A DNA stretch of 37,550 bases, from positions 1-37,550 of the forward strand of contig NZ_QAIL01000161.1 of assembly GCF_003061025.1 (NCBI RefSeq), in the 5' to 3' direction. The notes under the pieces are model-generated. The model was not told the origin of the DNA, made no database searches, and saw only the letters and a program-made list of their open reading frames with translations. This DNA is from Pedobacter sp. HMWF019. GTDB taxonomy: Bacteria > Bacteroidota > Bacteroidia > Sphingobacteriales > Sphingobacteriaceae. Every line of letters starts with the position of its first letter. The stretch's first letter is position 1. A program made the position numbers and the translations under genes. Positions 26,889 through 34,664 of the stretch are shown here, piece by piece.

Positions 26889-28808
26889 TTAATGCGTAGG
26901 CTTTACCGGAGTGATATTTCCTTTTTCGTCAAAATACATTCGATCCATACATACCTCGCGGTTAAAGCCTGCCACCTCACCCATATGTATCCCATCGGGG
27001 TAATTAAACCGATGATAGATCATGTACCATTCGTCTTTTCCAGGAATTTGCAGTACGGAGCAATGCCCTGTACCATAAATACCCTGTGATGGATCTTTTT
27101 GAAGTACCAGATTATTTCCCGGGACCTCTATCGGTCCTGTAGCCGACTTCGATGTTCCATAGCGCACGCGATAATTCTCACTGCGTGTATCATCTTCCGA
27201 CCAGAGGAAATAATAAGTCCCCTTCCGATAAAAGACATATCCCCCCTCTCTAAATGTGTTATCGGTTTTAAGAACCCTGGTGGTATTCTCCTTCAGAGAA
27301 GCCATGTCTTTATTCAATTCAGCTACAGCAAGATAGCCATTGCCCCAGTATAGATAACTTTTACCAGTTTTGGGATCGGTAAATACTGCAGGATCTATCT
27401 CCTGTCCACCCTTTACACCCTTTGGTTTAAAATCAACCAGCGGTTTGCCTGAATCGGTAAAAGGACCCGCTGGCTGATCTGACACAGCCACACCTATTTT
27501 TTGCGCAGCAGTAAAATAATAGTAGTACTTGTAATCACCTTTTACCTTCTTCTCTGAAATAGTTGGTGCCCAGGCATTACGATTTGCCCACTTTACATCT
27601 TTCTTTAGGTCCATAATCACACCTTCATCCTTCCAGTTGACCAGATCTGTGGAAGAGAACGTTTTAAAGTAAGAGCCTCCCCAGCCATCGAAACCATCGC
27701 TGGTTGGATAGATATAGTATTTCTTGGTTTTATTGGAATACAATACATCCGGATCTGCGTAGAAGCCATCAAGCACGGGATTTTTAGTTAACTGAAGCTC
27801 CATGCCTTGTGGCACGCCCCACCGCGCAGTCAGGTTTTTTAATTCCTGGCGGGAAACCGGAATAATCGTTCCGTGACGCGGATGAAAATCCATCTTCACA
27901 TCCTGGTCTTTCACTTTGAATTTATCCAGATCATAGCTCTCGCAAAACTGATACTTACCTTTGCCATATACATCGTACATCAGGATATATTTGTCAGAAC
28001 GGTTCAATTTAAACACACTTGAACCCTCTACTGCGTCCTTTGTTTGCTGCTTGTATCCTTCTTGTTCAATCCATTTGCCGGAAGTCAGGGAATCGGTGAT
28101 CGCTAATCTTATTCCATTCCCGTTACCTTCAGTTTTATAGAACAGGTAGAACAATCCGTTTTTAGGTATAATGTCGCCATCAATGCAGGATTTACCGTTT
28201 TTTGGACGGAACAGTACTGCAGGTTCTGCTTCAAAGCCTGTAAAATCACTGTTGGCATAGGCATAATAGATGATATCCGGACCAGAGCCATGCTGCATAG
28301 ACCAATAAACCATGTATTTGTCCGCTGCAGGATCGAATATGGTTTGCGGTGCCCAGACACGCTTAAGGTCATCCTGTCCTTTGTAACGTTGTTGTATATT
28401 GATGACCGTATGTTTCCAGTTCACCAGATCGTCAGATTTCATCAAAACCATGGCGCGATTCGAATCCCATCCTTTAGATGAGGTCATGTCGGTCAGCACC
28501 ATGTAGAACGACCGTCCATCTTCCCCGCGAAGGATATGCGGATCACGCACACCTCCGGTAGAACTAATGGTTTTGGAATCCATAATAGGTTCGTTATTGT
28601 TTAATGCACGATAATTATAGCCATCGGTACTGATCGCAAAGCAAACAGCCTCATCTTTTACGGCATTCCCTTTAAAGTAGGCAAATAAATAACCCGCAAA
28701 ATCCTTATCCGCCGGCCCCGACTTATACGCCTGGCCAAAGGAATTTCCAATAAAGGCGATGGTTAAAATGGCAAGAAGGATCGGGTGCTTACAGCTAAAT
28801 CTTTTCAT
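26889..28808 (-). CDS. Tandem GH43-GH43 glycosidase (arabinosidase/galactosidase-like)
   Basis: A 639-residue exported protein (signal peptide ending FGQ, about 26) made of two five-bladed beta-propeller GH43-like modules. N-terminal module (about 30-325): candidate base D89 in GGVRDPHI, Asp in CIDGDIIP (210-212), acid E261 in DAVEGSSVF. C-terminal module (about 335-635): base D352 in YADPDV, modulator D472 in QEIDPAVF, acid E521 in FREGGYVF. Both keep a full Asp-Asp-Glu set, so both may be active. GH43 enzymes usually remove alpha-L-arabinofuranose, beta-xylose or beta-galactose. Placed between the DUF3823 lipoprotein and GH2 genes with 10-12 base gaps. The individual specificities are not readable. 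Confidence 0.88.
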   Translation of the reverse strand: MKRFSCKHPILLAILTIAFIGNSFGQAYKSGPADKDFAGYLFAYFKGNAVKDEAVCFAISTDGYNYRALNNNEPIMDSKTISSTGGVRDPHILRGEDGRSFYMVLTDMTSSKGWDSNRAMVLMKSDDLVNWKHTVINIQQRYKGQDDLKRVWAPQTIFDPAADKYMVYWSMQHGSGPDIIYYAYANSDFTGFEAEPAVLFRPKNGKSCIDGDIIPKNGLFYLFYKTEGNGNGIRLAITDSLTSGKWIEQEGYKQQTKDAVEGSSVFKLNRSDKYILMYDVYGKGKYQFCESYDLDKFKVKDQDVKMDFHPRHGTIIPVSRQELKNLTARWGVPQGMELQLTKNPVLDGFYADPDVLYSNKTKKYYIYPTSDGFDGWGGSYFKTFSSTDLVNWKDEGVIMDLKKDVKWANRNAWAPTISEKKVKGDYKYYYYFTAAQKIGVAVSDQPAGPFTDSGKPLVDFKPKGVKGGQEIDPAVFTDPKTGKSYLYWGNGYLAVAELNKDMASLKENTTRVLKTDNTFREGGYVFYRKGTYYFLWSEDDTRSENYRVRYGTSKSATGPIEVPGNNLVLQKDPSQGIYGTGHCSVLQIPGKDEWYMIYHRFNYPDGIHMGEVAGFNREVCMDRMYFDEKGNITPVKPTH

Positions 28809-28818
28809 CAGTATTCCT

Positions 28819-29496
28819 TTACTTTAAAGCTATTTTTTGGATTTCAGTATACAAATATTCACTTGAGGTTGTTGATTTAACACCAACTCTGGCATACACA
28901 TAGTCCAGATTCTTAAGGTTATCCGGCAGCTCACCTTCAATAATGCTTTGCTGCCCAAATACCAATGCACCAACATTTCCATCTACCCGAAGTTCACGCT
29001 GTACTTGATCGGTCAATACTGATTTCCCAAGGTAAAGACGTACAAATTCAACATTTGCCGATGGTACAATTTTATTGACCACAAACCGGGCGCTGATCGT
29101 ATTACCTGATTTTTGAAACGAATTGCCTCTGATGGTAAAATAAGGAGTTACCGGCACATCAACACTGGTATTCCCTTTTACATTTACAATAATGGTATCA
29201 CTTGCCTGCTGCAACCAGGGAGAATCGCCCATACGGACCAGTTTATACCGGCCATCAAACAGGCTTGCCGAGAATGTTCCATCCTGATTTAAATAGACAG
29301 GAATCTTTGTCCTAAGCGCATAGCCGTCCTGCCATAATTCCAATTGAGGGCCGCTGTTACGCACGCCTACTGGTTTTCCGTCATAAACTACCCTGCCAGA
29401 CAGACTGGACTCAGGGGCATTAAAGTTATCATATCCGCATCCTGTCAGAAATACACTTGCAGTGGCGGTTAGTATCATTAAAAATTTCAATTTCAT
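28819..29496 (-). CDS. DUF3823 lipoprotein, PUL2 (putative surface glycan-binding)
   Basis: A 225-residue lipoprotein: signal peptide ending VFLTGC with lipidated C20. The body consists of two beta-sandwich-like parts: SGRVVYDGKPVGVRNSGPQ...LWQDGY (about 33-110), typical of DUF3823, then a C-terminal strand-rich domain (about 120-225). DUF3823 proteins occur next to SusD in many Bacteroidota PULs and are thought to act at the cell surface. Gaps are 11 bases to susD and 10 to the GH43 gene, so it is in the operon. No catalytic residues are apparent. Confidence 0.85.
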   Translation of the reverse strand: MKLKFLMILTATASVFLTGCGYDNFNAPESSLSGRVVYDGKPVGVRNSGPQLELWQDGYALRTKIPVYLNQDGTFSASLFDGRYKLVRMGDSPWLQQASDTIIVNVKGNTSVDVPVTPYFTIRGNSFQKSGNTISARFVVNKIVPSANVEFVRLYLGKSVLTDQVQRELRVDGNVGALVFGQQSIIEGELPDNLKNLDYVYARVGVKSTTSSEYLYTEIQKIALK

Positions 29497-29507
29497 AGCA
29501 CAAGTTA

Positions 29508-31340
29508 TTATTGGAATGGGTTTCTAACAATTTTAGGATTGTTGTTTAATACCGTCTGATCAATAGAGGAATAGTAATTGGCCAGCCGGAAGAACCGCGC
29601 CCGGCGGAAACGGCTGGGTCTGATGCGCTCATATATAAATTTGCCGTTGTCGGCATGTCCAGGCCTTATTACCCGGTAGCCATACAGGCCCCATACCACT
29701 GCATTGGGATCATTCTCTGAACCATCCCATACCAGGTGTGCCATGCGCCATCTTTTGAGGTCAAAGTAGCGGTGATCTTCAAAGGCCAGTTCCACACGAC
29801 GTTCATTACGGATAATATCCATGGTCAGACTGCTTAGGCTATTGGCCGGAAACCCGGCACGTTGCCGCAAAGAATTGATATAACCGAGGCTTTCTCCTTG
29901 CCCAAGTTCAAATGAAGCTTCAGCTGCATTCAGGTAGATTTCCCCGAGGCGAAACCAGGGCCACCAGTTTGCCGCCGATGTTCCTCTTGTGCTGGCCGCA
30001 GGGGCGTCACTAACCATCTTGCGTATATAGAACCCGGTATTGCTGACATCTGTGGCATCGTCTTTAGGTCCGTCAAATCCGGTCCATACCTGGCCATCAT
30101 CATAGTTTTTCCCCAATTCTGGTGAGCTTGTCAACTGGTACCTTCCGTTCGTCCAGACTGCTACTCCTGCCTGTATCCTGACCGGATTGTTTTTAAAAGC
30201 TGTACCGGGGTAAATTACCGTACCGTACAAACGGGCGTCTTTATTAGCAAATATATCCTGGACATTTGTATAGGCAATATAATTACCAGAGGCATCTTTG
30301 TTCCGTAACGAACCTTTGCTTCCATCCAGATAATCAAAACTCTCTACAAGACTCAGCGAAGGCGATATGGTAGACGACGATTCATTATCTTCAGTCATAC
30401 TCTTTATGATATTATCGTAAGCAAACCGATGAACCTTAAGACCCGTTGCAAAGTCTTTAGCAAAAATCACTTCGCTCCCGGTTTTCTTATTCAACATATC
30501 ATAGAAGTTGGCACCTTTATCCGCGTTCTCATTAAACAGCGCATAAGGGCCACTGATAATCTCTTTCGAAGCATTTAAGGATTTCGTATAATAACTATTT
30601 GCCATCGCAGCCGGAATACCGACTTCACCGCCCGGAGTAGAAATAGGGCTTGACATCAGGTTGTTGTATTTGGCAATCGACGCAGCGTAAAGCATTGCCC
30701 TGCTTTCCAGCGCCAGAGCGGCGTACTTGTTTGCCCTTGTTTTGCTGGCATTGTTGTCTTTGAGGTCTTCTTTTATGGCCTCCATTTCCTGGAAAATAAA
30801 ATCATAGACTTCATACTCCTTTGCACGTGGAACCTGTAAAGGCGTAGGGTCACCACTAAAATCGTAAACCAATTGAGTGGTGACTAGAGGGACTCCTCCC
30901 ATACGCTTCACCATTTCGAAATAAACAAAAGCACGGATATAACGCAACTCTGCTATAAATAATCGTTTTTGTGCACTTGTGAGTTTTAAGCTTAGTTTTT
31001 CGATATTTTCAAGGGAAAGATTGATATCACGGATGAATCCATAATCCCAGTATCGTCCGTAATCGTCGCCGAACTGAAAATCATTATGCCAGTTCTGATC
31101 GCGGTGTCCAGACCACATGGCGTCGTCAATCTCGGTCGTTCCTCCGGTATTAAACAGGCCATGTAATGCAGGTAACCTGTTGTAATAATTTGCCATTAAA
31201 GAGGTCAATAATGTTGGGCTATTCCACAATTGATCATCGGTGATCATGGACTTTGGGTCACGTTCGAACCATTCGTTGTGCTTACAGCTGTTCATGCTCA
31301 GGCATGCCAACAAAGCAATAGATATATAAAATTTCTTCAT
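29508..31340 (-). CDS. susD-like: SusD/RagB family nutrient-binding lipoprotein, PUL2
   Basis: A 610-residue outer-membrane lipoprotein. The signal peptide ends LSMNSC with lipidated C19. SusD marks are RLFIAELRYIRAFVYFEMVKRMGGVPLVT (about 126-155), WPWFRLGEIYLNAAEASFELGQ (about 465-490), and the NERRVELAFEDHRYFDLKRWRMAH motif (about 520-545). It is about 80 residues longer than the PUL1 SusD, so the glycan site is probably different. It follows susC by 18 bases and acts as the lid of that transporter. Confidence 0.95.
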   Translation of the reverse strand: MKKFYISIALLACLSMNSCKHNEWFERDPKSMITDDQLWNSPTLLTSLMANYYNRLPALHGLFNTGGTTEIDDAMWSGHRDQNWHNDFQFGDDYGRYWDYGFIRDINLSLENIEKLSLKLTSAQKRLFIAELRYIRAFVYFEMVKRMGGVPLVTTQLVYDFSGDPTPLQVPRAKEYEVYDFIFQEMEAIKEDLKDNNASKTRANKYAALALESRAMLYAASIAKYNNLMSSPISTPGGEVGIPAAMANSYYTKSLNASKEIISGPYALFNENADKGANFYDMLNKKTGSEVIFAKDFATGLKVHRFAYDNIIKSMTEDNESSSTISPSLSLVESFDYLDGSKGSLRNKDASGNYIAYTNVQDIFANKDARLYGTVIYPGTAFKNNPVRIQAGVAVWTNGRYQLTSSPELGKNYDDGQVWTGFDGPKDDATDVSNTGFYIRKMVSDAPAASTRGTSAANWWPWFRLGEIYLNAAEASFELGQGESLGYINSLRQRAGFPANSLSSLTMDIIRNERRVELAFEDHRYFDLKRWRMAHLVWDGSENDPNAVVWGLYGYRVIRPGHADNGKFIYERIRPSRFRRARFFRLANYYSSIDQTVLNNNPKIVRNPFQ

Positions 31341-31358
31341 CGTATTAAATTTTGGGGA

Positions 31359-34300
31359 TTAAAAGGTTACGTTGAAACCTACCATAAAAACTTTTTGCTG
31401 CGGGTAGACAACTGCTGCTGCTGCCTCAATTTCCGGATCAATCTGGAATTTCTTTACGTTGTCAAAAGAGATCAGATTCGATCCATTAACGTACAGACGA
31501 ATTTTTTCTGCTTTAAGTTTTGTCGTAATGCTTTTAGGCAGACTATAAGCCAGTTCTAAATTCCGTACCCGGAGGTACCTTACGTTGGTTAACCAGAAAT
31601 CGCTGTTCCTGCTGTTTGGACCGGAATTGCCTTGTCGAATTGCTGGATAATAACCTGGAATCCAGGCACTGTTCCTGTCATATGGATCTGCACGGTGCCA
31701 TCTGTCTTCCAACAGGTAAGCAGGCGAATTGCCATCTGCATGAAATGCATTTCTTAGTTCATAATCCTGATTCCAGGACTGCATCCCACCGCCCGCGAAA
31801 TCGATGTTGAGATCTATTCCTTTCCAGTTCAATGCAATGCGGCCACCAAAGGTCATCATTGGTGCCCAACCTGTTGGATAACCGATAGGACGTTGATCCA
31901 TATCATTGATGACCCCATCACCATTCACATCTTTGTAGATGAAGTCGCCCGGCAATTGTGTTCTGTTGTTCGACCCGTCATTATTTATCGGGTAATTCCG
32001 GATCTCTTCTTCCGATTGGAAGCGTCCAATAACCTGGTAACCCCACCAAACGCCGCCCCAACGTCCTTCTGAAGACTTTCTGTACTCATCCCATGAACTG
32101 CCGAAACGTGGTTTATAGGATTCTAAACTCTTGAACCTGGAGAAGGTTATATTTCCGCTGACCACATAATTGAGTTCTCCAACCTTACTACTATAGGTCA
32201 GGATACCTTCTGCCCCATAATATCCGTTCTTGTTCAAATTTTCGTTGGGAAGTCCATAGCCTACTTCGCTAGGCAGCAATACATCATATCGCGGTGCGGG
32301 CACACCCGTGCGTATAATTTTAAAGGCATCAGCTGTTAAGGTCAGCTTATTGTCTAACATCGCCAGGTCTATACCCACGTTATAATTTGTATTCTTTACC
32401 CAGGATAGGTTCCGTATTGGCAAAGCCCGGGGTTGAAGGCCAGAATAATATTTACCATCCAATACAGCATCTCCTTGTCCAAAGTTATAGCCATCTAAAT
32501 AACCATGCATGCCTACGCCATCCTCTAATCCGGTCTGTCCTATGGAAGCCCGTAATTTCAAATCATTAATAATACTTTTAAGTGGTTTGAAAAATGGCTC
32601 ATCGGAGATCCGCCAACCTAAAGTTGCACCTGGGAAAAAGCCCCAGCGATGATCTCTGTCATATAAATAAGAACCATCATAACGCCCGAGAACTTCAACC
32701 AGGTATTTGCCCTTAAAATTATAATTCAGACGCCCGATGTACCCTGCCCTGGCCTCGTACGACCAATCGTCTCCTATGCCATTCAGTTCAGCAACAGTTC
32801 TGATTAAGGGAATGTAATTATTTGTTGGATTAGCCCCTATTGACGAGTAAGTCCTGTTCCAGTCAGAACGTTCATAACCAGCCATGGCAGAAAAATTATG
32901 GTCTCCAAACTGTTTGGTATAATCTAACTGAAATTGCCCAAACCGGGATGTGGCCTCCCGAGTTGTCTTATATCGCCATCCAGCATCGCTGCCACCTGAA
33001 CGGTTGTAAGCGTTGTTTTGGAAAGTATACACATCATAGGTGTATTGAAATCCATCGAACTTGTTGTTGGTATAGTTGTAGGATACTGTCGCTTTTGCCG
33101 ATAAACCAAATTTTGTTTTGTAGGAAGAAGAGAGATTCACATTACCACTCAAATAATCATTATCCTTATAACCCGCAATCCCACGACTGAACAATGCTGG
33201 ATTATAGGCCAGATCATTAACTCGATTCGGATAGGCCGGATTATCATTTGCATAAGGCCCTACTGTTGGCCGGTTTCTAAATAACGACAGAATGGAGGCA
33301 AAATAGCCATCTCCCCCAGGTAAACCAACGTCTTTAGTCGCTTCTTTTCGACCAGAAATCTGCGTCCCAATGTTCCACCCTTCTGCAATAGTAGCCTCGA
33401 TATTGGCTTGCAGATTGGTGCGTTTATAAGAAAAATCTTTCATCATGGCATCCTGATTCAGATGGCCAACAGAAAGGAAATAATTCGAGTTTTTTCCTCC
33501 GCCTGTTACATTTGCATTAAGATAGTTTTGGGGTATATTCTTCCTGACCACCATATCATAGTAATCGTAACCTTGATAACCCGATTCAGTACCTGCCTGC
33601 CATTTAGCGAGTTCTGCAGGGGTATACACCCTTGTTGGGTCGCCGCCGCCGTTTTGAGCAGCTTCTACCAACCCCCGTGTATATTGTGCTGCATTTGCTA
33701 ATTTAGGAAAGCGTGTTAGGTTCTGCCATCCCTGGTAACCATTAATGTTTATTTTTGCTGTTTCATCGCGTCTGCCCTTTTTGGTGGTGATCAATACCAC
33801 CCCTCTGGATGCCCGAAAACCATAAACAGCTGCCGCTGCGTCTTTAAGGATAGAGATACTCTCAATATCTTCCAGGTTCAAAGCATTGAATATATCAGCC
33901 CCGGAGGCAGTTTGGGTTCCAACCCAATCCGTCCCCACTTCTCCACCGTAAGCAACCCCATCAATCACATACAGTGGGTTTCCCATATTACGGATTTCAA
34001 TAGCGGCTCCTTTTCCCGGGCGGGCGTCTTTTGCCCGGACCGAGACCCCCTGCACTTTTCCAGCCAGTGCCCCTGCCGTGGTCGTAGAGGAAGACCGCAC
34101 GATATCTTCCGATTTAATGCTACTTACTGCACCGGTAACATTTCGTTTAGACTGTGTGCCATAACCCACAACCACAACTTCATCCAGGTCCTTGTTGCTG
34201 CTTTCCATAAAGATTTTGAGTTCAGTCTGCTCACCAATCACGACGCTTTGACTTTTGTAACCTATATTGGTGATGAGTAAAGTTCCCTTGGTGGCTGTAA

Positions 34301-34487
34301 TCTGGAAGTGCCCCCGGTCGTCTGTTGTTGTAATTTCGCTCGGCATGCCTTCAACGAGAACCGTGGCGCCCTTAAGCGGCTCATTTTTTTCGTTAAGCAC
34401 ATACCCTGAAATCTTACGTTGTGCATAGGTATATGCGGGTATACCCCATATCATTACGCAGATTAAAAGAATTTTCAAGATTTTCAT
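31359..34487 (-). CDS. susC-like: SusC/RagA family TonB-linked outer membrane transporter, PUL2
   Basis: A 1042-residue TonB-dependent importer: signal peptide ending TYAQ (about 22), carboxypeptidase-D-regulatory-like domain (ISGYVLNEKNEPLKGATVLVEG), TonB-box region DEVVVVGYG, plug with LYVVDGVAYGG and SISILKDAAAAVYGFRASRGVVLITT, and a barrel ending in the terminal phenylalanine of MVGFNVTF. It appears intact. First gene of the PUL2 operon, 164 bases after the HTCS stop. The TonB-ExbBD energy source is not encoded here. Confidence 0.96.
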   Translation of the reverse strand: MKILKILLICVMIWGIPAYTYAQRKISGYVLNEKNEPLKGATVLVEGMPSEITTTDDRGHFQITATKGTLLITNIGYKSQSVVIGEQTELKIFMESSNKDLDEVVVVGYGTQSKRNVTGAVSSIKSEDIVRSSSTTTAGALAGKVQGVSVRAKDARPGKGAAIEIRNMGNPLYVIDGVAYGGEVGTDWVGTQTASGADIFNALNLEDIESISILKDAAAAVYGFRASRGVVLITTKKGRRDETAKININGYQGWQNLTRFPKLANAAQYTRGLVEAAQNGGGDPTRVYTPAELAKWQAGTESGYQGYDYYDMVVRKNIPQNYLNANVTGGGKNSNYFLSVGHLNQDAMMKDFSYKRTNLQANIEATIAEGWNIGTQISGRKEATKDVGLPGGDGYFASILSLFRNRPTVGPYANDNPAYPNRVNDLAYNPALFSRGIAGYKDNDYLSGNVNLSSSYKTKFGLSAKATVSYNYTNNKFDGFQYTYDVYTFQNNAYNRSGGSDAGWRYKTTREATSRFGQFQLDYTKQFGDHNFSAMAGYERSDWNRTYSSIGANPTNNYIPLIRTVAELNGIGDDWSYEARAGYIGRLNYNFKGKYLVEVLGRYDGSYLYDRDHRWGFFPGATLGWRISDEPFFKPLKSIINDLKLRASIGQTGLEDGVGMHGYLDGYNFGQGDAVLDGKYYSGLQPRALPIRNLSWVKNTNYNVGIDLAMLDNKLTLTADAFKIIRTGVPAPRYDVLLPSEVGYGLPNENLNKNGYYGAEGILTYSSKVGELNYVVSGNITFSRFKSLESYKPRFGSSWDEYRKSSEGRWGGVWWGYQVIGRFQSEEEIRNYPINNDGSNNRTQLPGDFIYKDVNGDGVINDMDQRPIGYPTGWAPMMTFGGRIALNWKGIDLNIDFAGGGMQSWNQDYELRNAFHADGNSPAYLLEDRWHRADPYDRNSAWIPGYYPAIRQGNSGPNSRNSDFWLTNVRYLRVRNLELAYSLPKSITTKLKAEKIRLYVNGSNLISFDNVKKFQIDPEIEAAAAVVYPQQKVFMVGFNVTF

Positions 34488-34581
34488 GTTAATATTTGGT
34501 TTTTTGGTTTTGATGAACCGATACTACATGACCATTCCCGAAAGAGAAAAAGGATACATGTTTATAATTGGTTTCTGGAAC

Positions 34582-34589
34582 CAAACTTA
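34582..34589 (-). promoter_or_regulatory. Candidate -7 promoter element for PUL2 susC
   Basis: Minus-strand TAAGTTTG, an exact match to the Bacteroidota -7 consensus TAnnTTTG, 94 bases upstream of the susC ATG. A clear TTTG at the usual 19-21 base distance is lacking (the nearest is 27 bases away), as might be expected for an activator-dependent promoter. An inverted repeat TTGGTT/AACCAA (34568-34584) overlaps it on the downstream side. Confidence 0.4.
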
Positions 34590-34620
34590 AAATATTCTGC
34601 TACCTGAGAACGTACACAAA

Positions 34621-34664
34621 TCCGTCAATTAACATCTAATTTTTCGTCAAATCAGCTTGTTTTT
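34621..34664 (-). promoter_or_regulatory. Degenerate 22-bp direct repeat, candidate HTCS operator for PUL2
   Basis: Units 34621-34642 and 34643-34664 match at 14 of 22 positions, with CGTCAA in each (34623-34628 and 34645-34650). The 22-bp period equals that of the PUL1 operator candidate, and the repeat lies about 32 bases upstream of the TAAGTTTG element. The distal unit overlaps the stop codon of the HTCS gene. The match is modest, so it may be chance. Confidence 0.3.
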
